Positions 26,626 through 35,358 of a stretch of DNA of 64,000 bases are shown in pieces. The position numbers and the translations under genes were made by a program. The first letter of the stretch is position 1, and every line of letters begins with the position of its first letter. The DNA lies in the NCBI GenBank assembly GCA_949502025.1, contig CATBCG010000030.1:1-64000 (forward strand). The letters run 5' to 3'. The notes under the pieces are model-generated. The model was not told where the DNA came from and ran no database searches. It saw nothing but the letters and a program-made list of their open reading frames with translations. The stretch comes from MGBC131033 sp910585655 (GTDB lineage: Bacteria; Bacillota; Clostridia; Lachnospirales; Lachnospiraceae).

Positions 26626-28878
26626 CTAATAACTGCCTGAAGGGTTAAAATCAAACTGCAGGCGGCAGGTTCGGTACTGCGGGTTTTCCCGCCCTTCCTC
26701 TTCTAAACGGTTTTTGCAAAACACCAGCTTTTCATATGATGCTGATTTTAAGTACAGCACATAGCGGTAGATATCTTTGATCTTTCCGATTCCCGCTCTT
26801 ACCGGACTGCCGATCCGCACTTCCTCCGGTGTCCCTAAAAAGCTCCGCAGCGCCATGGCAGTCTGTTCTACTTCCTCTTCTTTTTTTCCGGTAAACAGAA
26901 CTGCCAGAATATGGATCACCGGCGGATAGGAACCAAGCGTCCGAAACAGCAGCTCCTGCTCATAAAAGCTGTCATAGTCTCCTTTGGCAGCCGCGCGGAT
27001 ACTATAATGATCCGGATGATAAGTCTGAATCACCACCGTCCCAGGAAAACGACCGCGACCGGCGCGACCGGAAGCCTGCACCAGCAGCTCAAACGTCTTT
27101 TCCGCTGCCATATAATCATTGGCATACAGCGACATATCTGCTGCCAGAATCCCGACCAACGTCACCCGCTCATAATCATGTCCTTTGACGATCATCTGCG
27201 TCCCGACAAGGATATCTGCCTGACCTTTTGCAAAGGCTTCCAGAATTTTCCCATGCCCTTCCTTGCCGGAGGTCGTATCCGCATCCATCCGCAGCACCCG
27301 CGCATTCGGAAATTCCTTTTTTGCCAATTCCTCTACCTTCTGCGTCCCGATACCAAAGGAAGCGATATACGGCGAGCTGCATTCCGGGCATTGCTCTGGC
27401 ATCTGCTCTTCATAGCCACAGTAATGACATGTCAGCCGTCCCTCTTTATGGTAAGTCAGGGAAACTTCACAGTGTGGGCATTTCATCACATGCCCGCAGC
27501 TCCGGCAGGAAACAAAACCTGCGTAGCCCCGTCGGTTTAAAAACAACATCACTTGTTGTTTCTGTTCCAGGCGGTCCGCTATCTGACGCTTTAACTCCTC
27601 ACTGAAAATCGAACGGTTTTTCTGCTTGATCTCTTCCCGCAGATCCACGACATGGACTTCGGGAAGCTGTCCGGCTCCCGCCCGTTTGCTCAGCCGATAG
27701 CCCTTACATTTCCCCTGCTCTGCCATCCGGGTTGCGGTCAGACTAGGCGTCGCAGAACCCAGTACCACGCTGGCGGAGAGCATTGACGCCCGCTTTAGTG
27801 CTACTTCTCTGGCATGGAATTTCGGCGCCTTTTCGCTTTTATAGCTGCCCTCATGCTCCTCGTCTAACACAATCAGCCCCAGCCTCGGAAAAGGCGTAAA
27901 CAACGCCGAACGCGGTCCAATCACAATATCCGTATCCCCCTGCTTGGCTCGTAAGTACTGATCGTAACGCTCTCCGGCTGACATTCTGGAATGAAGAATA
28001 GACACCCGACTTCCAAACCGCCGCTGAAAACGATCGACAATCTGATACGTAAGGGCAATCTCCGGAATCAGGAAAATCACCTGCTTCCCTTCTGCCAGTA
28101 CCGTATCAATCATCGCCATATAGACTTCTGTTTTACCGCTTCCGGTAATACCGTGCAGCAAATACGGTCTGCGGATGCCGGAACGATATTCCTGCGCGAA
28201 ATCTTCTGCCACTGCCCGTTGCTCCTCGTTTAACACAATCGTCGGAGCTTCTTTCTGCGCGCTTTTTAAAGGAGTCCGGTAAACGGTTCGGCTCTCTATG
28301 GCAATCACGCCGTCCTTCTCCAAAGAACGGAGCGTAGCCGCCGTCAGCCGGAGCTTCCCCGTCGCCACCTCATAACGGATTGCCGGCGTATCCGTCGGGC
28401 TATCTGCTATATGAAGCAGCTCTGCTAACAGCCGTTCCTTTGCCTGATACTTTTTTCGCTGGTATTCGGCTAAAAGCTGCCTGGCAGCTTCTTTTTCACA
28501 AGTCAGGCGGATCGAACGCTCTACCTTCTGCCTGACTGCACGGCTGACCGGAAGCACGGTTCGCAGAGCCTCGTTCATCGTTCCCCCGAAATTTTCTCGT
28601 ATCCAGGCGGCTAACTGAATCAAATGCGATTCTAAAACCAACGATTTGTCCGCGATTCCGGCGATTTCTTTTATCCGCTCCGGCGGGCATTTACATTCCT
28701 TCGACAGCCCTGTTACAAAACCTCTGATCCGGCGGTTTCCTTTGCCGAATGGAATGTATACCTCGCTCCCTATCTGAATACTCTCCCCCTCTTTGCCTTC
28801 GGGGATCCGATACTGATAGGTTTTATCCAGCTTATCAAAGGTAATGTCAACAATTACATCTGCATATTTCACCAGCAT
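26626..28878 (-). CDS. priA: primosomal protein N' (PriA helicase)
   Basis: 750 residues. PriA restarts stalled replication forks. An N-terminal DNA-binding domain (about 1-190) precedes the helicase core with the P-loop GITGSGKTEVYM and the Walker B DEEHEGSYK. The zinc region has paired cysteines (CRSCGH, CPHC, CHYCGY, CPECSS). VQASGRAGRG is the late helicase motif. It is the first gene of the operon running to thiN; an intergenic stem-loop lies just upstream. Confidence 0.96.
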   Translation of the reverse strand: MLVKYADVIVDITFDKLDKTYQYRIPEGKEGESIQIGSEVYIPFGKGNRRIRGFVTGLSKECKCPPERIKEIAGIADKSLVLESHLIQLAAWIRENFGGTMNEALRTVLPVSRAVRQKVERSIRLTCEKEAARQLLAEYQRKKYQAKERLLAELLHIADSPTDTPAIRYEVATGKLRLTAATLRSLEKDGVIAIESRTVYRTPLKSAQKEAPTIVLNEEQRAVAEDFAQEYRSGIRRPYLLHGITGSGKTEVYMAMIDTVLAEGKQVIFLIPEIALTYQIVDRFQRRFGSRVSILHSRMSAGERYDQYLRAKQGDTDIVIGPRSALFTPFPRLGLIVLDEEHEGSYKSEKAPKFHAREVALKRASMLSASVVLGSATPSLTATRMAEQGKCKGYRLSKRAGAGQLPEVHVVDLREEIKQKNRSIFSEELKRQIADRLEQKQQVMLFLNRRGYAGFVSCRSCGHVMKCPHCEVSLTYHKEGRLTCHYCGYEEQMPEQCPECSSPYIASFGIGTQKVEELAKKEFPNARVLRMDADTTSGKEGHGKILEAFAKGQADILVGTQMIVKGHDYERVTLVGILAADMSLYANDYMAAEKTFELLVQASGRAGRGRFPGTVVIQTYHPDHYSIRAAAKGDYDSFYEQELLFRTLGSYPPVIHILAVLFTGKKEEEVEQTAMALRSFLGTPEEVRIGSPVRAGIGKIKDIYRYVLYLKSASYEKLVFCKNRLEEEGRENPQYRTCRLQFDFNPSGSY

Positions 28879-28894
28879 GTCTCCTTCACCAAGT

Positions 28895-28927
28895 AAGGCT
28901 CATCCAAATTCCCTTTAGATGAGCCTT
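28895..28927. other. 10-bp perfect stem-loop upstream of priA
   Basis: AAGGCTCATC and GATGAGCCTT pair perfectly around a 13-base loop. Read on the - strand (the direction of the flanking genes) it is not followed by a T-run. Read on the + strand it is followed by a T-rich stretch. It could be an mRNA-processing or attenuating hairpin between the DUF975 gene and priA. Confidence 0.5.
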
Positions 28928-28950
28928 CTGTTTTATTTGACCGGCACCAG

Positions 28951-29724
28951 CTATCCCCAGTTATCCCAGCCGTTTCCCTGTTCTAACGGCTGCCGGTATG
29001 GCTTCTGGCTGTAATACAGCTTGGCTTTTAACGCCAAAAACAACTCTACATACGTAGCTTCCATATAAGGCTCTACAAACAGCACGCCAATCCCGCAAGC
29101 CATCACTCCCAGAAAGAGCCAGCCGAAAAAAGACAGCTCCAGTACAAAAATATTCCATTTTTCTCCCTCTGTCATCTCCCAGGTCAGACGAAATACCTGC
29201 CTGGAATCCAACGTCGGGTCCTCCGCCAGCAAATAAGGAATCATACTGTATTCATAGGATTTGATGATCCCCGGTACCACAAACAGCAGCGACCACAAAA
29301 ACAAATAAAGATTCCTTAAAAACATCACCTTTACTACGTTTAAGTAATGCCCTCTGCGAAATGCAAAAAACATTTCCTGGACATCGGTTTTCCTCTCGCC
29401 GCTCTGCAGAAAGAAACGCTTTAGTCCCACTAAAAGCGGATTGACCAGAAAAACCATAGCCAGTACCGCAAGCGCAGCTAACACTATAAGCAACACGATC
29501 AACAGGATCAAAAAAGTATCCGCCACCTGATAGGTATACTCAAACGCCGGATCCTTTTGCTCTTGTAACGTGCTAAAACTGCCGGTAAAGGAATAGGTCA
29601 GTCTGCCTCCTGCTCCGCCGATAAAGGAATAAATCAGAACCGCCACCAGCCCACTCCAGTAATAGACACGAAGCTTTTCCTTGGCATTTGTTTTTAACAG
29701 TTCCCGTGTCCACATATCTCTCAC
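28951..29724 (-). CDS. DUF975 family integral membrane protein
   Basis: 257 residues with about five to six hydrophobic helices. The start MWTRELLKTNAKEKLRVYYW is typical of DUF975 proteins, and the segment YSMIPYLLAEDPTLDSRQ with FRLTWEMTEGEKW after it is the best-conserved part of that family. The function is unknown. It lies 35 bases downstream of lepB and may be co-transcribed with it. Confidence 0.85.
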   Translation of the reverse strand: MRDMWTRELLKTNAKEKLRVYYWSGLVAVLIYSFIGGAGGRLTYSFTGSFSTLQEQKDPAFEYTYQVADTFLILLIVLLIVLAALAVLAMVFLVNPLLVGLKRFFLQSGERKTDVQEMFFAFRRGHYLNVVKVMFLRNLYLFLWSLLFVVPGIIKSYEYSMIPYLLAEDPTLDSRQVFRLTWEMTEGEKWNIFVLELSFFGWLFLGVMACGIGVLFVEPYMEATYVELFLALKAKLYYSQKPYRQPLEQGNGWDNWG

Positions 29725-29759
29725 CTCTGCTTTTTCTGCCTGCTAAATCTGCAAACACC

Positions 29760-30362
29760 CTACTTATGCGACAGCACTCCAATCTTATTGAGCGGCCACA
29801 TCCGCACCCAGGCGCGTCCCATAATGGCGTCCCGCTTTACGTTTTCCACTCTTTCGTCTCGACTGTCCATACTGTTGTTCCGGTTATCCCCCAGAACAAA
29901 ATATTCGTCCTTTCCCAGCGTAACCGGCTCCTCTGCCAGACCGGGGTCTTCTATCGGCTGACTGCCATAATCTTCTTCTAACAGTTCGCCGTCGATATAA
30001 ATATCCGAATCGACAATTTGCACGGTCTCTCCCGGCAGACCGATAATCCGTTTGATGTAGTAGGTTGTTTTTTCATCCTCGTAAGGGCGAAATACAATAA
30101 TATCAAACCGCTTAGGATCCCCGAAACGATACGAAATCTTTTCCAAAATCAAATGTTCTCCATGATCTAACGTATCCATCATAGAATGCCCGTCTACTTC
30201 TACCTGCTGTACGACATAATGATAGAGAAAAAAAGCGGCGAGTGCCACACCTATCACATAAATAACCATTTCCAGAAACTCCCTAAACAGGTTTTTCGGT
30301 TTCTTTTCCGGTGTCTCTTCTTCCTGGCTATCCGGCTTTTCTTCTTGTACCTCTATATCCAA
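29760..30362 (-). CDS. lepB: signal peptidase I
   Basis: 200 residues. It cleaves signal peptides from exported proteins. A cytoplasmic acidic N-terminus (~30 residues) leads to one membrane helix (VIYVIGVALAAFFLYHYV). The catalytic Ser is in DGHSMMDTL and the catalytic Lys in YYIKRIIGLPGETV; the later box is FVLGDNRNNSMDSRDE. This is the single-pass Gram-positive type. The terminator of rpoZ lies just upstream, so lepB must have its own promoter, which I could not place. Confidence 0.95.
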   Translation of the reverse strand: MDIEVQEEKPDSQEEETPEKKPKNLFREFLEMVIYVIGVALAAFFLYHYVVQQVEVDGHSMMDTLDHGEHLILEKISYRFGDPKRFDIIVFRPYEDEKTTYYIKRIIGLPGETVQIVDSDIYIDGELLEEDYGSQPIEDPGLAEEPVTLGKDEYFVLGDNRNNSMDSRDERVENVKRDAIMGRAWVRMWPLNKIGVLSHK

Positions 30363-30414
30363 ACTGCTGCCTCCTTTTCCTCTTTTACAGACCGTTTATC
30401 TGGCTTGTCTGTGA

Positions 30415-30443
30415 CAGGAAAGAACCCCACAACGCGGGGTTCC
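30415..30443 (-). terminator. rho-independent terminator after rpoZ
   Basis: Read on the - strand, GAACCCC and GGGGTTC form a 7-bp stem around a 7-base loop, followed by TTTCC. It ends the yicC-remA-gmk-rpoZ transcript 14 bases after the rpoZ stop. Confidence 0.75.
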
Positions 30444-30456
30444 TCTATGCTCCTTT

Positions 30457-30717
30457 TTATCTCATTTCGTCCTCTTCCTCATCGTCCCCGCCTACGATTT
30501 TGACCTTTCCGCTATAGATCTCTTCTACTGCAGCGGAAAGGGGCTTTGTCTCATGCCCGCCCGCCATAGATTCGGCGCCGGCGATCAGTTGTCTGGCTCT
30601 CTTTGCAGTAGCCAGCACGATGGAATAACGACTGTTGACCAGCTTTTCTTCTCCTGGTTCTACCTCGCTGTTTACCGCTTCTATCAAGTCGCTGTAAGAT
30701 GGATGTAACATATGCAA
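30457..30717 (-). CDS. rpoZ: RNA polymerase omega subunit
   Basis: 86 residues. Omega helps assemble RNA polymerase by binding beta-prime. Signature: SRYSIVLATAKRARQL, then KPLSAAVEEIYSGKV with an acidic tail. Either the first ATG or the one two codons later (MLHPSYSDL) may start translation. It lies 20 bases downstream of gmk, its usual neighbour. Confidence 0.95.
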   Translation of the reverse strand: MHMLHPSYSDLIEAVNSEVEPGEEKLVNSRYSIVLATAKRARQLIAGAESMAGGHETKPLSAAVEEIYSGKVKIVGGDDEEEDEMR

Positions 30718-30737
30718 TCAATCTCCCTTTCTATGAA

Positions 30738-31355
30738 TCAATCTTGTGCAAGCTGCTCCTTTAGCCTGCTTATCAGCTCCTGGTTTCTTGCCGTCCGAAG
30801 CTTCGCGGTCTGGATTACGCTATGGATCTGCTCTGTGCAGACCGTCAGATCGTCATTGACCACCAAATAGTCATATTGCTCCATATAACGGCCTTCCTCC
30901 TTGGCACGCTGCATACGCTCCTCTATGACCTCCATGGTCTCCGTACCACGTCCGATCAGACGCTTTTTTAACTCTGCGATAGAAGGCGGAGCCAAAAACA
31001 GCAAAAGGGCATCCGGAAATTGCTGGCGCACCTTCATTGCACCTTGCAGCTCGATTTCTAAAATCACGTCTTTTCCTTCTGCCAGGCATGCTTCTACGTA
31101 GGTCTTAGGCGTCCCATAATAATTTCCTACGTATTCCGCCCACTCGATCAGACCGTGCTGCTCTATCATACTCTCAAATTCTTCCCTTGTCAAAAAGAAA
31201 TATTCCCGTCCATGCTCTTCTCCCTCCCGCTTCTGCCTGGTGGTAGCCGAAACGGACAGGCTGTATTCGTACTCTTCTATCAATTTTTTTACTACGGTTC
31301 CTTTTCCTGCCCCGGAAAAACCGGAAATAACAGTGAGGATTCCCTTTTGTCTCAT
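30738..31355 (-). CDS. gmk: guanylate kinase
   Basis: 205 residues. It phosphorylates GMP to GDP. P-loop SGFSGAGKGTVVKKL at the start, SVSATTRQKREGEEHGREYFF for GMP binding, and the YYGTPKTYVE segment are all present. It lies 22 bases downstream of remA and precedes rpoZ, a standard Firmicutes cluster. Confidence 0.97.
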   Translation of the reverse strand: MRQKGILTVISGFSGAGKGTVVKKLIEEYEYSLSVSATTRQKREGEEHGREYFFLTREEFESMIEQHGLIEWAEYVGNYYGTPKTYVEACLAEGKDVILEIELQGAMKVRQQFPDALLLFLAPPSIAELKKRLIGRGTETMEVIEERMQRAKEEGRYMEQYDYLVVNDDLTVCTEQIHSVIQTAKLRTARNQELISRLKEQLAQD

Positions 31356-31377
31356 GCTCTATCCTCTCATTCCTTTG

Positions 31378-31659
31378 TTATGGCTGCTCCGTCCCGCCCG
31401 AAGTCAGTACCGTCTGGCAAGGATCGGTATTTAACCTGGCAGCTATCGTATCCGGGAGCAGAGCCGACAGCATCAGATGACCGCTGTCCATCACCAATAC
31501 CGCCCTGGTTTTTCTGCCGCAGGTTGCGTCAAGCGCCCGCCCGGCATCCTTAGCCGTCTGCACCAGCCGCTTAATCGGCGCCGCCTCCGGGCTGATAATC
31601 CCGATAATCCGCTCTGCATTGACTACATTGCCGAACCCTACGTTGATAAATCCACTCAT
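31378..31659 (-). CDS. remA: RemA-type extracellular matrix regulator (DUF370)
   Basis: 93 residues. RemA is a DNA-binding regulator that activates biofilm matrix and osmoprotection genes in B. subtilis. The family pattern FINVGFGNVVNAERIIGI, KRLVQTAKDAGRALDATCGR, KTRAVLVMDSGH and LLPDTIAARL is complete. It is located between yicC and gmk exactly as in other Firmicutes. Confidence 0.93.
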   Translation of the reverse strand: MSGFINVGFGNVVNAERIIGIISPEAAPIKRLVQTAKDAGRALDATCGRKTRAVLVMDSGHLMLSALLPDTIAARLNTDPCQTVLTSGGTEQP

Positions 31660-31684
31660 GCCATCACCTTACCATACCCTTTGT

Positions 31685-32563
31685 CTACTCAATATTCTGA
31701 ATCTGTTCACGGATTTTTTCAATCTCCGTCTTTAACTCAATCGCCTTATCGGAGAGCGCCAGATCGTTGGATTTAGAAAGGATCGTATTTGCCTCCCGAT
31801 TCATCTCCTGGGCAATAAAATCTAATTTCCTACCGATCCCTTCCGTCTCTTCTAACACCTGCTCCATACTATGGATATGGCTTTTTAGTCTGACGGTCTC
31901 CTCATCTACACAGATTTTATCCGCATAAATCACCAGCTCTGTTGCCAAAATGCCCGGATCTAACTGGGTTTCTCCTAACAACTCCGCTACCTTTGCCGTC
32001 AGCCTCTCACGGTATTCCTCTACAATCTGCGGAAAGCGGGTCTCCACATAGTCTACACAGGCAGACATCCGGGAAAGCTTTGCCAGTAAATCCTGCTTTA
32101 AATGCTCCCCTTCTGCCAGACGCGCCGCTATAAAACGCTCTATGGCTCCTAAGATCGCCTGTTCTAAGCCATCCCAGACCTCGGTCTCGTTCTCCGTCCG
32201 CTCCTCTAGGGTAAATACCTCCGGATAATGGGACAGCACGACCAGACTGACATCATTTTCCAGTCCTAAATCCTCGCTCATCCGGCAGAGATTCTCATAA
32301 TACTCCCTTGCCACTTCCGGATGATAGCGGACGCCAAGCAGCTCCTCCCGTTCGTCCTCATAGGTTATATAGATGTCTACCTTTCCCCGTACTATATGTC
32401 TTTTTAACAGGTTTCGGACAGCCACCTCAAAAAAATTCAGTTTCTTCGGGAGTTTTACCGAAAGATCCAGATATCGATGGTTGACGGATTTGATCTCCAC
32501 CGTATAGTGTCTTGTCCCTTCTGTCAGCTCAAAACGCCCAAAGCCGGTCATGCTCTTTATCAT
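31685..32563 (-). CDS. YicC/YloC family endoribonuclease
   Basis: 292 residues, the usual size. The start MIKSMTGFGRFE and the following VEIKSVNHRYLDLSVKLP are the N-terminal signature. The C-terminal RKLDFIAQEMNREANTILSK is the second conserved block (DUF1732). Family members cleave RNA. It is the first gene of the yicC-remA-gmk-rpoZ operon, transcribed from a near-consensus promoter at 32621-32649. Confidence 0.94.
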   Translation of the reverse strand: MIKSMTGFGRFELTEGTRHYTVEIKSVNHRYLDLSVKLPKKLNFFEVAVRNLLKRHIVRGKVDIYITYEDEREELLGVRYHPEVAREYYENLCRMSEDLGLENDVSLVVLSHYPEVFTLEERTENETEVWDGLEQAILGAIERFIAARLAEGEHLKQDLLAKLSRMSACVDYVETRFPQIVEEYRERLTAKVAELLGETQLDPGILATELVIYADKICVDEETVRLKSHIHSMEQVLEETEGIGRKLDFIAQEMNREANTILSKSNDLALSDKAIELKTEIEKIREQIQNIE

Positions 32564-32620
32564 TGTATCACATACTTTCTGTCTGCTGCCCCGCTAGTTA
32601 CAAGTTCCCTTATCTTATTC

Positions 32621-32649
32621 ATTATAGTAAACTCTTGCAGATTCGTCAA
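32621..32649 (-). promoter_or_regulatory. promoter of the yicC-remA-gmk-rpoZ operon
   Basis: On the - strand TTGACG (32644-32649) and TATAAT (32621-32626) are separated by 17 bases, about 58 bases upstream of yicC. It overlaps the rqcH promoter on the other strand. Confidence 0.8.
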
Positions 32650-32663
32650 GGATAAACTATAAT
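32635..32663 (+). promoter_or_regulatory. promoter of rqcH
   Basis: TTGCAG (32635-32640) and TATAAT (32658-32663) are separated by 17 bases, about 34 bases before the rqcH start. Its -35 box lies inside the spacer of the divergent yicC promoter, so the two should compete for RNA polymerase. Confidence 0.8.
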
Positions 32664-32696
32664 AAAACCTGAGAATGTGAAAATGGAGGTTTTATT

Positions 32697-34463
32697 ATGG
32701 CATTTGATGGTTTTCTTGTAGCAGGGCTGGTACAGGAATTAAATACCGTGCTGACAGGAGGGCGTATCCAAAAGATCGCTCAGCCGGAACGGGACGCCCT
32801 GCTGCTGACGATAAAAAACAACGGTTCACAGCATCGGCTTCTGCTTTCTGCCAGCGCAAGCCTGCCCTTACTCTATCTGACAAAGGACAATCGCCCCGCT
32901 CCGGCTACGGCGCCAGGTTTTTGTATGCTGCTGCGAAAGCATCTGGGCAGCGCCCGGATTCTGTCTATCACCCAGCCCGGTCTGGAACGGATCGTCCGTT
33001 TTGAGCTGGAACATTTAAACGAATTGGGGGACGTCTGCCGAAAGCATCTGATCTTAGAGCTGATGGGAAAGCACAGTAACTTGATTTTCTGTGATGAAAA
33101 CGACTGTATTTTGGATTCTATCAAGCATATTTCCGGGCTGGTCAGTTCGGTACGGGAGGTACTGCCCGGACGCCGTTACTTTATTCCGGCACAGGAAAAC
33201 CGGCTTAATCCCTATACGCTGACCGAAGAACAGTTTTTCACGCAGATTGCCTCAAGACCGCTTTCCTGCTGTAAGGCGCTCTACCAATCCCTGACAGGCT
33301 TTTCCCCTTGTATTGCCAATCATATCTGCCATCAGGCTTCTTTAGATGCCGACGCGCCGATCGCTTCTCTGACGGAAGGAGAACGGCTCCATCTCTACCG
33401 GAACTTAGAGCGGTTGCTTGCCGATCTGCGGGAAGGACAATTTGCCCCTGCTATCTATTACGATGGTCAGGAGCCTGTGGAGTTTTCTGCCATGCCGCTT
33501 TCCCTTTATCCTGATTTTACGGAAGTTTCTTACGATTCGATTTCCCTTCTTTTAGAAGACTACTATGGCGCTAAGGAAAAGCTGACTAGAATCCGACAGA
33601 AATCTTCGGATCTTAGACGAGTATTAGCAAGCGCTCTTGAGCGAAACCGTAAAAAGGCAGATTTACAGGAAAAACAACTAAAAGATACCGAAAAGCGGGA
33701 CAAATATAAAGTATATGGAGAATTGATTACCACCTACGGCTACCAGGTCGAACAGGGAGTTCCCTCTATGACCGTTTTAAATTATTACGATAATCAGGAA
33801 TTGACGATTCCGCTCGATCCGGAACTGCCGGTGATGGACAATGCCAAAAAATACTTTGACCGCTACAGTAAGCTCAAACGAACCTGCGAGGCTGTGACCA
33901 AACAGCTTGCCGAAACAAGGGAAGAAATCGCCCATCTTGAATCAATCGGCAACAGTTTAGAAATCGCTGCCAGGGAAGAGGATTTGGCACAGATTAAAGC
34001 AGAACTGACGGATTACGGTTATCTGCGCTACAAAGGACCCTACGGTAAAAAACAGAAAAAAGCCCGGATCAGCAGCCGCCCGTTCCACTATCTTTCTCAG
34101 GACGGGTATCATCTATATGTCGGAAAAAACAACTATCAAAACGATGAACTGACCTTTCAGTTTGCTTCCGGCGGAGACTGGTGGTTCCATGCCAAAGGAA
34201 TCGCCGGCTCTCACGTGATTCTAAAAACGGACGGCAATCAGACGGCTATCCCGGATCGGGCTTTTGAGGACGCTGCCAGGCTAGCCGCCTATTATTCCAG
34301 CGCGAGAACCGGTTCTGCTTCCGATAAAATCGAGGTCGATTACGTCGAAAAAAAGCAGGTAAAAAAACCGTCCGGCGGAAAACCAGGCTTTGTCGTTTAT
34401 TATACGAATTATTCGATGCTCATTGACACGGATATCAGTGGATTGACGTTATTAGAAGATTAA
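32697..34463 (+). CDS. rqcH: ribosome quality control protein RqcH (NFACT family)
   Basis: 588 residues. RqcH binds stalled 50S subunits and adds C-terminal alanine tails to mark trapped peptides; older annotation calls it a fibronectin-binding protein. The NFACT-N domain begins at FDGFLVAGLVQEL and includes GGRIQKIAQP. A coiled-coil middle part (about 285-450) follows. The NFACT-R domain has DWWFHAKGIAGSHVILK and ends with VVYYTNYSML. GGAGG precedes the ATG. It is followed by a PHP phosphatase gene after 19 bases. Together with ssrA/smpB the window carries two ribosome-rescue systems. Confidence 0.93.
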   Translation: MAFDGFLVAGLVQELNTVLTGGRIQKIAQPERDALLLTIKNNGSQHRLLLSASASLPLLYLTKDNRPAPATAPGFCMLLRKHLGSARILSITQPGLERIVRFELEHLNELGDVCRKHLILELMGKHSNLIFCDENDCILDSIKHISGLVSSVREVLPGRRYFIPAQENRLNPYTLTEEQFFTQIASRPLSCCKALYQSLTGFSPCIANHICHQASLDADAPIASLTEGERLHLYRNLERLLADLREGQFAPAIYYDGQEPVEFSAMPLSLYPDFTEVSYDSISLLLEDYYGAKEKLTRIRQKSSDLRRVLASALERNRKKADLQEKQLKDTEKRDKYKVYGELITTYGYQVEQGVPSMTVLNYYDNQELTIPLDPELPVMDNAKKYFDRYSKLKRTCEAVTKQLAETREEIAHLESIGNSLEIAAREEDLAQIKAELTDYGYLRYKGPYGKKQKKARISSRPFHYLSQDGYHLYVGKNNYQNDELTFQFASGGDWWFHAKGIAGSHVILKTDGNQTAIPDRAFEDAARLAAYYSSARTGSASDKIEVDYVEKKQVKKPSGGKPGFVVYYTNYSMLIDTDISGLTLLED

Positions 34464-34482
34464 AAAGAAAGGAAGAACAACG

Positions 34483-35358
34483 ATGATCAAAGCCGACTGC
34501 CATCTGCATACCTCTTTTTCCGGCGACAGCAGCACGCCGATGGAACAAATGATTGAGCAGGCAATCCGCTTAGGATTGCCGCGAGTCTGCTTTACCGAGC
34601 ATCTGGACTGGGACTATCCTGCACCCGATTCCTCAAAGCGTTCACAAGCAGAACTTCCTTTTGCTACCGGAAACGGACCCGAAAATCCGTTTTCCCTTGA
34701 TCTTTTCGCCTATTATACGCGGCTTGAAGAACTTCAATCCCGCTATCGTAGCCGGATAGACGTACGATTCGGGATTGAGCTTGGCATGATAGACAGCGCC
34801 TACGATGTCTATCGCGCCCTTTTAAAAAAATATCCGTTTGATTTTGTGATTGCCTCTTCGCACCTGGTCGATCGCCTTGATCCATATTATCCGGATTTTT
34901 GGCAGACTTACGAAACCGAACGCCAGTTCGACGCAGTACGCCACGGAATGGAGCGCTACTTCACCTCTACTTTAAAGCACCTGTCCGCCTTTGACGACTT
35001 TGACACCTATGCCCATCTGGATTATATCATTCGCTATGTGCCTGGAAAGCGCAGCTACTCCTATCTTGAATATGCGGATCTTCTGGATGCGATTTTAAAA
35101 CGGCTGATCGAGATGGACAAGGCATTAGAAGTCAATACCGGCGGCTACAAATACGGGCTTGGCGTTCCAAATCCACAGCCAGAGGTACTGCGGCGTTACC
35201 AAGAGCTGGGCGGGGAACGAATCACCATTGGCTCCGACGCCCATGCTCCGGAACATATTGCCTTTGACTTTGCAGTCTGTACGGATCTGCTTACCAGTCT
35301 GGGATTTCGCTATTATGCCGTATATAACCATCGCAGCCCGGAAATGTGGAAGCTATAG
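34483..35358 (+). CDS. PHP-family histidinol-phosphatase-like protein
   Basis: 291 residues. PHP-domain metal ligands are visible: ADCHLHTSFSGDS, FTEHLDWDYP, ASSHLVD and TIGSDAHAPEHIAFDF. The arrangement fits HisJ/HisK-type histidinol phosphatase, which would make histidinol from its phosphate; hisH and hisF are 8 kb away on the other strand. Other PHP phosphoesterases cannot be excluded. The gene converges with, and overlaps by 6 bases, the ABC-class ATPase gene. Confidence 0.85.
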   Translation: MIKADCHLHTSFSGDSSTPMEQMIEQAIRLGLPRVCFTEHLDWDYPAPDSSKRSQAELPFATGNGPENPFSLDLFAYYTRLEELQSRYRSRIDVRFGIELGMIDSAYDVYRALLKKYPFDFVIASSHLVDRLDPYYPDFWQTYETERQFDAVRHGMERYFTSTLKHLSAFDDFDTYAHLDYIIRYVPGKRSYSYLEYADLLDAILKRLIEMDKALEVNTGGYKYGLGVPNPQPEVLRRYQELGGERITIGSDAHAPEHIAFDFAVCTDLLTSLGFRYYAVYNHRSPEMWKL

